Assembly: GCF_000020965.1 (NCBI RefSeq)
Contig: NC_011297.1
Location: 248,001-312,000, forward strand
Direction: 5' to 3'
From: Dictyoglomus thermophilum H-6-12
GTDB lineage: Bacteria; Dictyoglomota; Dictyoglomia; Dictyoglomales; Dictyoglomaceae
Length of the DNA stretch: 64,000 nucleotides
Shown: in pieces, positions 26,685 to 35,259 of the stretch
Position numbering within the stretch: the stretch's first letter is position 1
Layout: each line of letters begins with the position of its first letter
Translations under genes and position numbers: made by a program
The notes under the pieces: generated by a model
Told to the model about the DNA's origin: nothing
The model's input: only the letters and a program-made list of their open reading frames with translations
The model's database searches: none

Positions 26685-27227
26685 TTATCTAAGGACTAAA
26701 GACACTATCAATCTTCCAAAGCCACAAATACGGTAACCTCTTAGTGGTTCATTAGGGTTACATTCTTCTAATACCACTTTATTAAGTCCTCCTGATGCAT
26801 GAATAACTTTTATATTATTTTCGTTAGTTCTTTCCACATATAAACCACAATGTTCTATGTTATTTTCTTCATCTGCAAAAAAGACGATGTCACCTTCTCT
26901 TAATTCATCAGTCTCAATATGTCTTGTATTCTCATTATATAAAGCCTCTACCGTAGCATCAGGATATAACTTTCCATTATTGAAAAACATAGCATTTGGA
27001 ATTACTTGCTGATAACTCCAAATAACAAGACCTGAGCAGTCAAATCCCACTTTAGGATCCTGACCACCATATACGTAGGGTTTCCCAATTTGCTTTAGTG
27101 CAAATTCTAAAGCTTTTTTGCTTTCTTCATAAGTTACCTCTCTGGAGGAGTACTTTAAAGCACATCCAGAGATTAGGAGCAAGATAACTAAGAGAAAAAA
27201 ATAAAAAAAATACTCTTTTTTTCTCAT
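26685..27227 (-). CDS. NlpC/P60 peptidase lipoprotein
   Basis: 180 residues. Lipoprotein signal ends LLISGCAL (Cys22), so outer-face anchored. The NlpC/P60 papain-like triad is visible: Cys in FDCSGLVIW, His in IEHCGLYVE, and the third polar residue in VIHASGG. Role: cuts peptide cross-bridges of peptidoglycan (D-gamma-Glu to diamino acid is usual). First gene of a likely two-gene operon with the secreted protein downstream. Confidence 0.9.
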   Translation of the reverse strand: MRKKEYFFYFFLLVILLLISGCALKYSSREVTYEESKKALEFALKQIGKPYVYGGQDPKVGFDCSGLVIWSYQQVIPNAMFFNNGKLYPDATVEALYNENTRHIETDELREGDIVFFADEENNIEHCGLYVERTNENNIKVIHASGGLNKVVLEECNPNEPLRGYRICGFGRLIVSLVLR

Positions 27228-27358
27228 AATTTATCCCAATTTCATAGGTCTTTTTTATAATATCACCTTTTTATGAAAAATAAAATATTTTAGCTTTGTC
27301 TTTGAGGATGGCTTTCTTAATATATCATTTTATAGTTAGCTGATGATCAATATGAGTA

Positions 27359-27776
27359 TATACAAACTTTTAGGATAAGAAGATAAATTATTTATAAATA
27401 TTCAATATGGTGGAAGATGATAAAAAAGTAAGCATTACATCTTGTTCTTGTTTTAGCATCAATGATATTCCATTCATACTGAGGTAGGTTAAACTTAACC
27501 AAATGATTATACACATCAGTAGGAAGAGAATTTTTATCAAGGAGATGTTTAGTATCCAGTTGAAATTCTTGGAAAGGGAGAAGAGCTTCATAGAAAGGTA
27601 AGATCATAGGCTGTATCCTCCTCCTTGGAAAGGATTGAGAGATCTAAAGAAGTTGAGATTTAATTTCTTAATTATACCAAGGAGAAGGGATACAGCCTCA
27701 ATTCTTTTTATCTTCTTATCTTCATTATTATTCCTATATTTCTCATACTGGTACCTATCTCCATACCTATGTGGTT
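27359..27776 (-). mobile_element. IS remnant B: internally deleted transposase copy
   Basis: Right end AACCACATAGGTATGG (read on the minus strand) and the first 150 nt match remnants A and C; the core LPTDVYNHLVKFNLPQYEW then NIIDAKTRTR is a DDE/rve-type transposase piece. Relative to copy C, the middle and about 80 nt near the left end are missing, so it is dead. No full frame remains. Confidence 0.85.
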
Positions 27777-27794
27777 AAGTCTTTTTGATATTTC

Positions 27795-27822
27795 TTGACA
27801 TTAAAGAGATTTTATATACAAT
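27795..27822 (+). promoter_or_regulatory. Promoter of the beta-helix lipoprotein gene
   Basis: TTGACA at 27795-27800, 16-nt spacer, TACAAT at 27817-27822. The IS end lies 18 nt upstream of the -35. Confidence 0.65.
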
Positions 27823-27875
27823 AATAATTAATAAATTAAATAAAATATTTAAATCTAAAATAGGGGGTACTAAGA

Positions 27876-29349
27876 ATGAGAAAGACTACTTTTTTTAGTA
27901 TTTTTAATTTTTTTAATTGCTTTGAGTAGTATTTCTTGTTCTAAAAATCAGCCCCCTCCACCACCGCCTCCTGGAGATACTACTGGTAACGTTTATTATG
28001 TATCTCTTAATGGAAATGATAATAATCCTGGTACCTATGATCAACCTTGGAGAAATCCAGGCTATGCTTCAAGACAGCTAAAACCAGGCGATACATTAAT
28101 AATTCTTGGAGGAACTTACATTTTACGACAGTATGACGATGATATAATAAAGCCACCCTCAGGAAATCCTAATGCATGGATAACCATAAAAGGACAAGAA
28201 AATAATAGACCAATCCTTGCAGGAAGAGAAGCTTTAGCTACCGCTATAGATCTTTCTGGTGTTTCTTATGTGAGGATTGAAAACCTTGAAATCACCCATG
28301 ATCCTAATGCTCAAGGAGAAGCTGTATACTTTTGGGATGGTATTTTAATCCAAGGATCACCTGCCTCTCACATTATTTTAAAAGACCTTTATATTCATCA
28401 TATAGATGGGATGGGTATGAATTTTCAGGATGTAGAGGACTTACAAATATTAAATTGTAATATTGAATATTGCGGATTTGGAGCAATTGGTGGACCAGAA
28501 GGAGCATATGGTGGTTGGAAAAATGTAAGAATTGAAAAATGTAGATTAGCATATAGTGGTCGTTACTATCAAGGAGTGTTTGATAATCCTGAAAATCCTT
28601 ATGATAGGTCTGACGGCTTTGGAATTGAATCTTCAGAAGGACTAATCTACATTATAGATACTATAATAGCAGAATATAACAAGGGAGACGGCTTAGATTC
28701 TAAAGCAGAAAGGACATTAATTTCTGGATGTATAGTAGCAAATAATACTTGTGATGGAGTAAAGCTTTGGGGAGATGGAAGTAGAATTGAAAATACTCTT
28801 ATTTATGGAAGAAGATATGGAGATCCTACTCCAGCACCATGGGCAGCTATTGTAATTAGTAGTGTATCTAGGTCAAACGCACGTTTTGAAATTGTAAATG
28901 TTACAGTAGATGATTGTGTTGGAGAAAACTATCTTATGTATTTCCAGTATCCTGATGAAAGTGATCCTAATACACTTTTACCTATCCCAGTATTACTGCG
29001 AAATAATATCTTCTGTGGAAGAGGGCCTGAATGTCCAATTTATATGGGAGAGTGTGTAACTCCTACTATAGATCATAACTTATTCTATTTTCCAAATTCG
29101 CTTTGGGTTTTGCAGCATGGAGAAAACCAATACACATCTCAGGATATTTCAAGTTTAGGTCCAGGGAATAAATATGGTGATCCTTTATTTGAAAATCCTG
29201 CCATATTGGGACAGGTAGGAGATTATCACTTACGGAATGGAAGCCCTGCAATTGATAGTGGTACCTCAGAAGGTGCACCCAATAAGGACTTAGATAAAAA
29301 CTCGAGGCCTCAAGGGAATGGCTATGATATGGGTTGTTATGAGAGATAA
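27876..29349 (+). pseudogene. Beta-helix lipoprotein (pectate-lyase-like) with a T7 frameshift in its signal peptide
   Basis: The ATG at 27876 (GGGGG upstream) starts MRKTTFFS, but the frame dies at a TAG after 17 codons. With six rather than seven T at 27890-27896 it would read MRKTTFLVFLIFLIALSSISC, a textbook lipoprotein signal joined to the remaining protein. Mature part: a poly-proline linker, YYVSLNGNDNNPGT, then a right-handed beta-helix (YVRIENLEIT, HIILKDLYIHH, LQILNCNIEY, ENTLIYG) and the ending SPAIDSGT. Likely a surface polysaccharide lyase or hydrolase. Without correction, only a leaderless protein from an internal start is possible. It could be phase-variable. Confidence 0.75.
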
Positions 29350-29405
29350 ATTGAAATTTTAAGGATAGGTTAAAATTTGATACTAATAAAAAAATCTAAT
29401 TATCG

Positions 29406-29444
29406 AAGGGGAGAGAGATTGCAAATTCCAATTTCTCTCCCCTT
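29406..29444 (+). terminator. Rho-independent terminator of the beta-helix gene
   Basis: AAGGGGAGAGA, 17-nt loop with partial pairing, TCTCTCCCCTT then taatat. Confidence 0.7.
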
Positions 29445-29557
29445 TAATATGGAGTTGAGGTTTATACCCTTATCTTAAAACTTTTTTCCTTTTCAAGGTT
29501 TTTTAGAATAGGAAAAAAATAGGTTTAAGTGGTTTTAAATTTTTTATAGAAAAAAAT

Positions 29558-29584
29558 AAGGTGGGGCTTTTTGCTCCCCACCTT
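29558..29584 (-). terminator. Terminator of the redox operon
   Basis: AAGGTGGGG, loop, CCCCACCTT; on the minus strand it is followed by ATTTTTTTC. It lies about 40 nt past the stop of the HdrA-like gene. Confidence 0.8.
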
Positions 29585-29622
29585 AGCATAGATAATTTCC
29601 TTCTTTTTTATATTTTAATTCC

Positions 29623-29976
29623 TTAAGACTCTTGAATTAATTTTCTTATTGCTTCAAGAGCCTGCTCTGTGTTCATATTTCTTATATCCACACCTACATG
29701 TTTTATCCTGTCAAAACCTGCTTTTTCAAAGGCATCTCTAAACATTTTTGCTTGCATCTTAGGATCGCATCCTGCTATGTATAGTTTCTCTATACTATTT
29801 CCGTCTTTTGCTATTTGAGATAAGAAGTTATCTCCATCATCAGCACAAAGCTGTGGATGAATAGCCACAAAGTCTACAAGCCCCTCTCTTCTTAATGTAT
29901 TTAAAATTTCAAAAATATTCATATTTTGGAATGAGGGGCAGGTCCCTTGACATACACAAAGAAGTAGTCCTTTCAT
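29623..29976 (-). CDS. Stand-alone HdrA N-terminal-like cysteine protein
   Basis: 117 residues. CVCQGTCPSF at the N-terminus, HPQLCADDG in the middle, AGCDPKMQAKMF and VGVDIRNM towards the end correspond to the N-terminal, non-flavin part of heterodisulfide reductase subunit A. Four or five conserved Cys could hold an Fe-S cluster. It overlaps the ferredoxin gene by 4 nt (ATGA), so the two probably work as one electron-carrying unit. Electron donor and acceptor unknown. Confidence 0.75.
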   Translation of the reverse strand: MKGLLLCVCQGTCPSFQNMNIFEILNTLRREGLVDFVAIHPQLCADDGDNFLSQIAKDGNSIEKLYIAGCDPKMQAKMFRDAFEKAGFDRIKHVGVDIRNMNTEQALEAIRKLIQES

Positions 29977-30209
29977 TGTGCTTCACCTCCATCGGTGATA
30001 GTTTTAACTTTGTCTCCTACGAAGCTTATAGCTCCTGTAGGGCATGCGCCCTTAAGACATCCTTTGCAGAAATCCACACATTCCTCAGGCCTTACCACAA
30101 CTGGTTTTCCATCTTGCACGTCGTATACTCCATGAGGACAAAAATTAACACAAGCAAGACAAGAAATGCATTTTTCATAATCAATAACTGGATACCAAGT
30201 CTTGGACAT
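29973..30209 (-). CDS. Two-cluster [4Fe-4S] ferredoxin
   Basis: 78 residues. First cluster CISCLACVNFCP (CX2CX2CX3CP). Second cluster CVDFCKGCLKGACP, where the first spacing is three residues (CX3CX2CX4CP). Cytoplasmic electron carrier. AAGGAGG 8 nt before the ATG. It lies 14 nt after the ArsR-type gene and overlaps the HdrA-like gene; the three form an operon. Confidence 0.9.
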   Translation of the reverse strand: MSKTWYPVIDYEKCISCLACVNFCPHGVYDVQDGKPVVVRPEECVDFCKGCLKGACPTGAISFVGDKVKTITDGGEAQ

Positions 30210-30223
30210 ATTTTATAACCTCC

Positions 30224-30620
30224 TTATTTAATTTTAACCTCTTTTACTATTTCTTCCCATTTAGGGTGTTTTCTCATGACGCACTTGTTTTCTTCTCTTA
30301 GAGAGACTCTTAACTTAAGAAGTTCTTTAGCCTTTTCGAGATCTTCATTTTTAATAGATAAAATTGCATCGTATAAGTTTTTCAAAAACTCATCTTTAGC
30401 TCTTTTACTGAATATAAAACTCCTTTACTATTCTATTTTCTTCTACAAGATCTACCATTTTAAGCTCTTTCAAGTATTTAGATACGTTATAGTGAAATTC
30501 TTCAAGAGCGTCTGCAATTTCACAAACATAATATTCTCCTCCCATATGTAGGAGGAGAGCAAAAACTTTTAATCTTTTTTCTTCTGATAAAGCTTTTAGA
30601 ATTCTCTCATATCTTTTCAT
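30224..30620 (-). pseudogene. ArsR-family regulator with a one-base frameshift
   Basis: ATG at 30620: MKRYERILKALSEEKRLKVFALLL, then YYVCEIADALEEFHYNVSKYLKELK is the ArsR winged helix. The frame stops after KEFYIQ at 30405. A neighbouring frame continues naturally FIFSKRAKDEFLKNLYDAI to VKIK and a TAA at 30224, right at the ribosome site of the ferredoxin gene. One T fewer in TTTT near 30421 would give a 131-residue protein. The HTH remains intact in the short form (about 71 residues), so it may still bind DNA. Confidence 0.7.
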
Positions 30621-30631
30621 TTTATCTTCCC

Positions 30632-30651
30632 ATTTGCCTATATTAGCATAT
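30632..30651. promoter_or_regulatory. Candidate ArsR operator
   Basis: Imperfect inverted repeat ATTTGC, 8 nt, GCATAT covering the -10 box; position fits autorepression. Confidence 0.35.
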
Positions 30652-30668
30652 GATTTATGGAAAAGCAA
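30640..30668 (-). promoter_or_regulatory. Promoter of the ArsR-ferredoxin-HdrA-like operon
   Basis: Minus strand: TTGCTT (plus 30663-30668), 17-nt spacer, TAATAT (plus 30640-30645), 20 nt before the ArsR ATG. Confidence 0.6.
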
Positions 30669-30752
30669 GTTAAAAACTGAAATTTTAATTAAAATTTAAT
30701 ATTAAAAGAGATTTTTTAAAGGTGAATTACAAGATTAAAATTTTTTGATTTG

Positions 30753-30778
30753 AAGGGGGCTGAGGTGTTAGCCCCCTT
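30753..30778 (-). terminator. Terminator of the TPR membrane protein gene
   Basis: AAGGGGGCT, 8-nt loop, AGCCCCCTT; T-rich on the minus side, 10 nt past the stop. Confidence 0.85.
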
Positions 30779-30787
30779 TATTTTTGC

Positions 30788-31249
30788 TTATTTTGCGTAC
30801 TCTTTGAGGTACTCAATACTTGATTTTGCAGCTTCGACATATTCGCTATTAGGATAATTCTTTATAAGCTTTTCATATTCTTCAATTGCTTTTTTGTAAT
30901 CTTCTGTGAACTCATAGCATAATGCGATTTCGTATTGTGCATCGTCGGCATACTCACTTTTTGGATAGTCCTTTAAGAATTTCCTATAAGCTTCTATAGC
31001 TTCTTTGTATTTTCCTTCGTAATACAGATCTCTTGCTTTTTCATATGCTTCTTCATCTGGTGTTTTTGCAGTTTTGGTTTCTTCTGTAGGAGTTGTTGTA
31101 GTTTCTTGGACTATAGGAGTTTGAGTTTCAGGAGTAGTAGTTACTTGCTCAGCAGGTTTTTTAGAGGTGCTTACTATTACTCCAATAACAATTATAACAA
31201 TTACTGCTACAATTATGTAGGGTAGCCATTTACGAATTTTGTTATTCAT
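30788..31249 (-). CDS. Membrane-anchored TPR protein
   Basis: 153 residues. One N-terminal membrane helix (WLPYIIVAVIVIIVIGVIV) is followed by a Thr/Pro/Glu-rich linker (about residues 30-65) and two tetratricopeptide repeats (YEKARDLYYEGKYKEAIEAY; YEIALCYEFTEDYKKAIEEY). This resembles YbgF-like envelope scaffolds: the TPR part would lie outside the membrane and bind partner proteins. No partner evident nearby. GGAGGG precedes the ATG. Confidence 0.8.
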   Translation of the reverse strand: MNNKIRKWLPYIIVAVIVIIVIGVIVSTSKKPAEQVTTTPETQTPIVQETTTTPTEETKTAKTPDEEAYEKARDLYYEGKYKEAIEAYRKFLKDYPKSEYADDAQYEIALCYEFTEDYKKAIEEYEKLIKNYPNSEYVEAAKSSIEYLKEYAK

Positions 31250-31361
31250 TTATTTATCCCTCCTTTTGAGTATATTTCTCCTTCTAGAAAGATTTGACGG
31301 TTATAGTTGTTATTTTATTCCCAGAATAAGGAAGGATTTTTAATAATTTTATTTTTAATTT

Positions 31362-32651
31362 TTACTCAAATATTTTTATCCATTCTTTCTCTGCCTCAAG
31401 CATTTCATCTACCATCTTTTTAACTTCTCTTAGCTCTAAGATTGCAGATGTTAATGGGTCTAACATAATTGCTTGATAAATTTTATTGGGATCTTTCTCT
31501 AATGCCCCTAAAACTGCTAATTCCTGTACGTTAATGTTTGTTCTATTCAAGGCTGCCAGTTGAGGTGGTAAGTCTCCTACAAAGCATGGATGAATTCCTG
31601 ATTTGTCCACCAAGCAAGGGACTTCGACACAGCAGTCTTTGGGCAAGTTTGTAATGAGATTATCGTTATTTACGTTGCCATTTATTCTACAGGGGTTGTT
31701 TGTTTCCATGGAATATATAATAGATGATGCATATTCATGGGATCTTTCAATGATTATAGGTTCCTCTCCTTTAATTTCCTTTTTTATCCTTTCATAGTGG
31801 GGTTGCCATCCGTTTTTGCAAATCTCTAAATAATCCCATCTCTCAGGTATAAGTTCTTTTATCCTTTCAGGATTCTTTCTAAAGTATGGAACATACTCGG
31901 ACATGTGGTGGGTTGATTCGGTGACAAAGTATCCAAAATATTTCATAATTTCAAATCTTACTGCATCTTTTTTATATATTTCAGGGTTTTCCATTGCTTG
32001 CCAAAGTCTTGGATAGAGATCTTCACCATTTCTTTTAAACTCTAAAAACCAAGCCATATGGTTTATTCCAGCCACCCAGTAGTAAACTTCCTCATAGGGT
32101 ACTCCTATGTAACTTGCAAGCTGCATAGCAGTTCCTTGAACGCTATGGCAGAGCCCTACATTTTTTATTTTAGTTGCCTTGTTTAGAGCCCAGCAGTTAA
32201 TAGCCATTGGATTGCTGTAGTTTATAAAAAGAGCATCTGGACATAATTCTTCCATGTCTCTTGCAATATCAAGAAGTACAGGTATGGTTCTTAGCCCTCT
32301 AAAAACTCCTCCTGGCCCAATGGTATCACCTACTGTCTGATCTATTCCATATTTCCTTGGTATTTCCACATCTTTTTCAAACATTTCTAAGCCACCAACT
32401 TGTATCATGTTTATCACATAATTGGCACCATCAAGAGCTTCTCTTCGGTCTAATGTGGCTATAACTTTTGCAGGTGAGTTTAATTTTTCTATTATCTTTT
32501 TAGTAAGTTCATAGATAAGCTCTAATCTTTCTTTATTTATATCCATCAAGGCTATTTCAGCATCTGACAATTCAGGGTATGAGAGTATGTCCATTATAAG
32601 TCTTTTGGCAAATACGACACTTCCAGCGCCGATAAACGCAATTTTAGGCAT
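31362..32651 (-). CDS. GH4 alpha-galactosidase (MelA family), NAD- and metal-dependent
   Basis: 429 residues. N-terminal Rossmann motif IAFIGAGSVVF binds NAD. FINYSNPMAINCWAL and GLCHSVQGTA place the metal-binding Cys and His; GINHMAWFLEF completes the GH4 site. CHSVQGT is characteristic of the MelA alpha-galactosidase subgroup rather than phospho-glucosidases. Cytoplasmic; would hydrolyse imported melibiose/raffinose-type sugars by a redox-elimination mechanism. Divergent from the FAA hydrolase gene. Confidence 0.9.
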   Translation of the reverse strand: MPKIAFIGAGSVVFAKRLIMDILSYPELSDAEIALMDINKERLELIYELTKKIIEKLNSPAKVIATLDRREALDGANYVINMIQVGGLEMFEKDVEIPRKYGIDQTVGDTIGPGGVFRGLRTIPVLLDIARDMEELCPDALFINYSNPMAINCWALNKATKIKNVGLCHSVQGTAMQLASYIGVPYEEVYYWVAGINHMAWFLEFKRNGEDLYPRLWQAMENPEIYKKDAVRFEIMKYFGYFVTESTHHMSEYVPYFRKNPERIKELIPERWDYLEICKNGWQPHYERIKKEIKGEEPIIIERSHEYASSIIYSMETNNPCRINGNVNNDNLITNLPKDCCVEVPCLVDKSGIHPCFVGDLPPQLAALNRTNINVQELAVLGALEKDPNKIYQAIMLDPLTSAILELREVKKMVDEMLEAEKEWIKIFE

Positions 32652-32750
32652 CTTATAATTTCCCCCTTTCTTTCGTACATTGCATTAGAATTTATTTTAG
32701 CATTATTACTAGGTTTGTAAATTTTCAAAACAGTTTTATAATGTAGCTTG

Positions 32751-32759
32751 TGATATAAT
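32751..32759 (+). promoter_or_regulatory. Extended -10 promoter for the FAA hydrolase gene
   Basis: TGATATAAT with TATAAT at 32754-32759. The sequence GATATAATTAAC is shared with the promoter at 1574. Confidence 0.55.
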
Positions 32760-32795
32760 TAACTTTAAGGTTTTTGTCAAAAGGAGGAGCTATAA

Positions 32796-33689
32796 ATGAA
32801 GATAGCTAACTTAATATCAGGAGATAGATTTTTTATAGGTCTCCTTTTCGAGGATAAAATTCTAAATCTTACAAAGGCTATTTTAATGTACTCTTCTATT
32901 TATGATAAAACTCTAAAGCATATGGAAAAGATAGATGATCTTCTTTACATAGATAATCTTTATGAGTATTTAAATAAAGTGCAGGATTTTATTTTAGAAC
33001 ACAATTTAATATATTCTTTGGCCGAAGAGAAATATAAGTTTTTGCCTCCAATTTTGAAACCTCAAAAGATTCTTGCCTTAGGAAGAAACTATGTAGAACA
33101 TGCTAAGGAGTTAGGGCATAAAGTGCCTAAGGAACCTGTATTTTTTAGCAAAGCTCTCTCCTCTCTTTTGGCTCATGAAGGAAAGATCGTTTATCCTAGC
33201 TTTTTGACAAGGGTGGATCCTGAGGTAGAGTTGGGAGTTATTATTAGGAAAAGAGGGAAATATATAAAAGAGGATGAAGCCTTCGATTATGTCTTAGGTT
33301 ATACAGTGGTAAATGATGTTACGGCAAGGGATATGCAAGCTGAAGATTTCTCTAATACCAATCCATGGTTTAGATCAAAGAGTTTTGATACCTTTTGTCC
33401 TGTTGGCCCATTCTTAGTATTAAAAGAGAGTATAAAGGATCCTCATAATTTAAATATAGAGTTAAGAGTTAATGGAGAGGTACGTCAAAAGGATAATACT
33501 AAAAATATGTTATTTAAGATACCTCAAATAATCTCCTATATCTCCAAGCATCTCACCTTAGAGGCAGGAGATATTATAGCAACAGGCACGCCTTCTGGAA
33601 TTGCTCCTATTTATCCAGGAGATGTAGTGGAATGTATTGTAGAAAAGATTGGAGTTTTAAGAAATAAAGTGGTCAAGGAAGATTTATGA
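32796..33689 (+). CDS. Fumarylacetoacetate hydrolase family protein
   Basis: 297 residues. The FAH fold is seen from about residue 95: ILALGRNYVEHAKE, then the metal ligands in DPEVELGVII, VNDVTARDMQ, WFRSKSFDTFCPVGPFLV and ATGTPSGI. Members hydrolyse C-C bonds in diketo acids or decarboxylate oxaloacetate; diketo-deoxy-sugar acid hydrolases of rhamnose/fucose oxidation also belong here, but substrate cannot be read from sequence. AAAGGAGG precedes the ATG. Its 3' end overlaps the convergent peroxiredoxin gene by 6 nt. Confidence 0.85.
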   Translation: MKIANLISGDRFFIGLLFEDKILNLTKAILMYSSIYDKTLKHMEKIDDLLYIDNLYEYLNKVQDFILEHNLIYSLAEEKYKFLPPILKPQKILALGRNYVEHAKELGHKVPKEPVFFSKALSSLLAHEGKIVYPSFLTRVDPEVELGVIIRKRGKYIKEDEAFDYVLGYTVVNDVTARDMQAEDFSNTNPWFRSKSFDTFCPVGPFLVLKESIKDPHNLNIELRVNGEVRQKDNTKNMLFKIPQIISYISKHLTLEAGDIIATGTPSGIAPIYPGDVVECIVEKIGVLRNKVVKEDL

Positions 33690-34145
33690 TGCAATTAATT
33701 CATCAAGTTTCTTAATAACTTCCTCTACATGTCCATCAACCTTTACATTCTTCCATTCGTGAAGAATTTCTCCTTCTGGTGAGATAATAAAAGTACTTCT
33801 TATAGTGCCTTCTGTTTCTTTGCCATACATTTTCTTCTTTCCCCAAGCCCCATATTCTTTTATTACCTTTGCATCTTTATCTGAGAGCAAAGTTATTTTT
33901 AAATTGTACTTATCGGCAAATTTTTTATGGCTTTCTACAGAGTCCTTGCTTATTCCAATTACTACTGCATTCCTTTTTGTAAATTCATCGATCTTTTCAG
34001 AGAATCCTACGGCCTCTTTGGTACATCCTGAAGTCATATCTTTAGGATAAAAGTATAATATTACCCATTTTCCTTTGTAATCTGAAAGGGAAATTTCTTT
34101 TCCATTCTGATCAGGAAGAGTAAAGTTTGGAGCTTTTTTCTCCAT
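33684..34145 (-). CDS. Peroxiredoxin, BCP/PrxQ type, probably 1-Cys
   Basis: 153 residues. PDQNGKEISLSDYKGKWVILYFYPKDMTSGCTKEAVGF carries the peroxidatic Cys (TSGCTKE; TPGCT is usual). The resolving Cys that normally lies five residues later (TxEACGF) is Val here, so the enzyme should use an external thiol. Reduces peroxides in an anaerobe. GGGGG precedes the ATG; it follows the NMO-like gene by 15 nt and ends inside the FAA gene. Confidence 0.9.
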   Translation of the reverse strand: MEKKAPNFTLPDQNGKEISLSDYKGKWVILYFYPKDMTSGCTKEAVGFSEKIDEFTKRNAVVIGISKDSVESHKKFADKYNLKITLLSDKDAKVIKEYGAWGKKKMYGKETEGTIRSTFIISPEGEILHEWKNVKVDGHVEEVIKKLDELIAS

Positions 34146-34160
34146 TATTCAGACCCCCTT

Positions 34161-35234
34161 TCACATGTTTTCTTCTGCTTCTTTTACCAGTTCTGCCATG
34201 AGATCTTTTACCTTTACTATCTTTTCGATTCTGTAGGCATTTGCACCTGCGAAGGCAAAGCCATATTTAAAATTTCCTTTTTTAGCATTTAGAAGGGCTA
34301 TGGCAATACAGTAGGGAGAGTTCTGGTAATCACAGGTTCTTATACAATGAAATGGACATTTATATGGTTTTTTCTCTCCTCTTTCTACTGCTTCAAGAAA
34401 TTCATTTTTTATAGCTCTTCCAGGAAGTCCTACTGGGCTATCTATTATCACTATATCTTCCTTTTTACATTTTAAGTAGGCTTCTTTGAATTTTTCGTCT
34501 GCATCGCACTCGTAAGTTGCTACAAATCTTGTTGCCATTTGTACACCTTTTGCTCCTAATTTTAAGAATTTGGCGATATCTTTTCCATCGTATATTCCTC
34601 CTCCTGCTATAACAGGAATTTCTTTGTCGTATTTTTCTTCTAATATTTTTACCTCATCTAATACTTCTTTGAGCCTACTTTCAAGAGTAATCTCGGGATC
34701 TTTCAATTCTTCTTTTTTAAATCCGAGATGTCCTCCCGCTAAAGGGCCTTCTACTACAAAGGCATCAGGGATATAGTTGTATTTTTCAATCCAATTTTTG
34801 GCTATGATTCTTGCTGCTCTTCCTGAAGATACAATGGGTACGAGTTTTGTTTTATCTCCCTTTTTAAGATATTTAGGAAGATCTAAAGGAAGGCCTGCTC
34901 CTGAAAAAATAATATCAATCTTTTCTTCTAAGGCCGTTTTAACCATATCTGCAAAGTTAGAAAGAGCAACTAATATGTTTACTCCTATTATTCCCTTTGT
35001 TTTTTCCTTTGCTTTTCTAATCTCTTTTCTTAAGGCTCTAATATTTGCTTCTATAAAATTTTCAAAAAAGTCTTCTTCTTCCATTCCTATTCCTGCGGTG
35101 CCTATAACTCCTATTCCTCCTTCTTCGGCTACTGCCGATGCTAATCCTGAAAGAGATATTCCTACCGCCATTCCACCTTGTACGATAGGCACCGAGGCTA
35201 TGAGGTTGCCGATCTTTAAGCTTGGTAATTTCAT
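34161..35234 (-). CDS. FMN-dependent NMO/FabK-like reductase with C-terminal Cys cluster
   Basis: 357 residues. TIM-barrel FMN enzyme: PIVQGGMAVGIS, GVIGTAGIG, FVVEGPLAGGHLG (catalytic His), VIAGGGIYDG and GVQMATRF are the nitronate monooxygenase / enoyl-ACP reductase II signatures. Near residue 295 a cluster CPFHCIRTCDYQNSPYC is added, likely an Fe-S site. It sits next to FabI, so a fatty-acid or redox role is possible; FabK proper lacks this cluster, so I do not give a gene name. AAAAGGAG precedes the ATG. Confidence 0.8.
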   Translation of the reverse strand: MKLPSLKIGNLIASVPIVQGGMAVGISLSGLASAVAEEGGIGVIGTAGIGMEEEDFFENFIEANIRALRKEIRKAKEKTKGIIGVNILVALSNFADMVKTALEEKIDIIFSGAGLPLDLPKYLKKGDKTKLVPIVSSGRAARIIAKNWIEKYNYIPDAFVVEGPLAGGHLGFKKEELKDPEITLESRLKEVLDEVKILEEKYDKEIPVIAGGGIYDGKDIAKFLKLGAKGVQMATRFVATYECDADEKFKEAYLKCKKEDIVIIDSPVGLPGRAIKNEFLEAVERGEKKPYKCPFHCIRTCDYQNSPYCIAIALLNAKKGNFKYGFAFAGANAYRIEKIVKVKDLMAELVKEAEENM

Positions 35235-35259
35235 TTTAAAACTCCTTTTTAGTAAGATT

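Noticed and set aside
29623-30209. Reading the HdrA-like and ferredoxin genes as a hydrogenase or Nuo fragment
   Set aside because: No catalytic subunits nearby, and the Cys motifs fit HdrA N-terminus plus a simple ferredoxin better.
32796-33689. Naming the FAA-family gene as a diketo-deoxy-fuconate hydrolase of the sugar locus
   Set aside because: The family has many activities, the gene is 14 kb from the locus, and no dehydratase or sugar-acid genes adjoin it.
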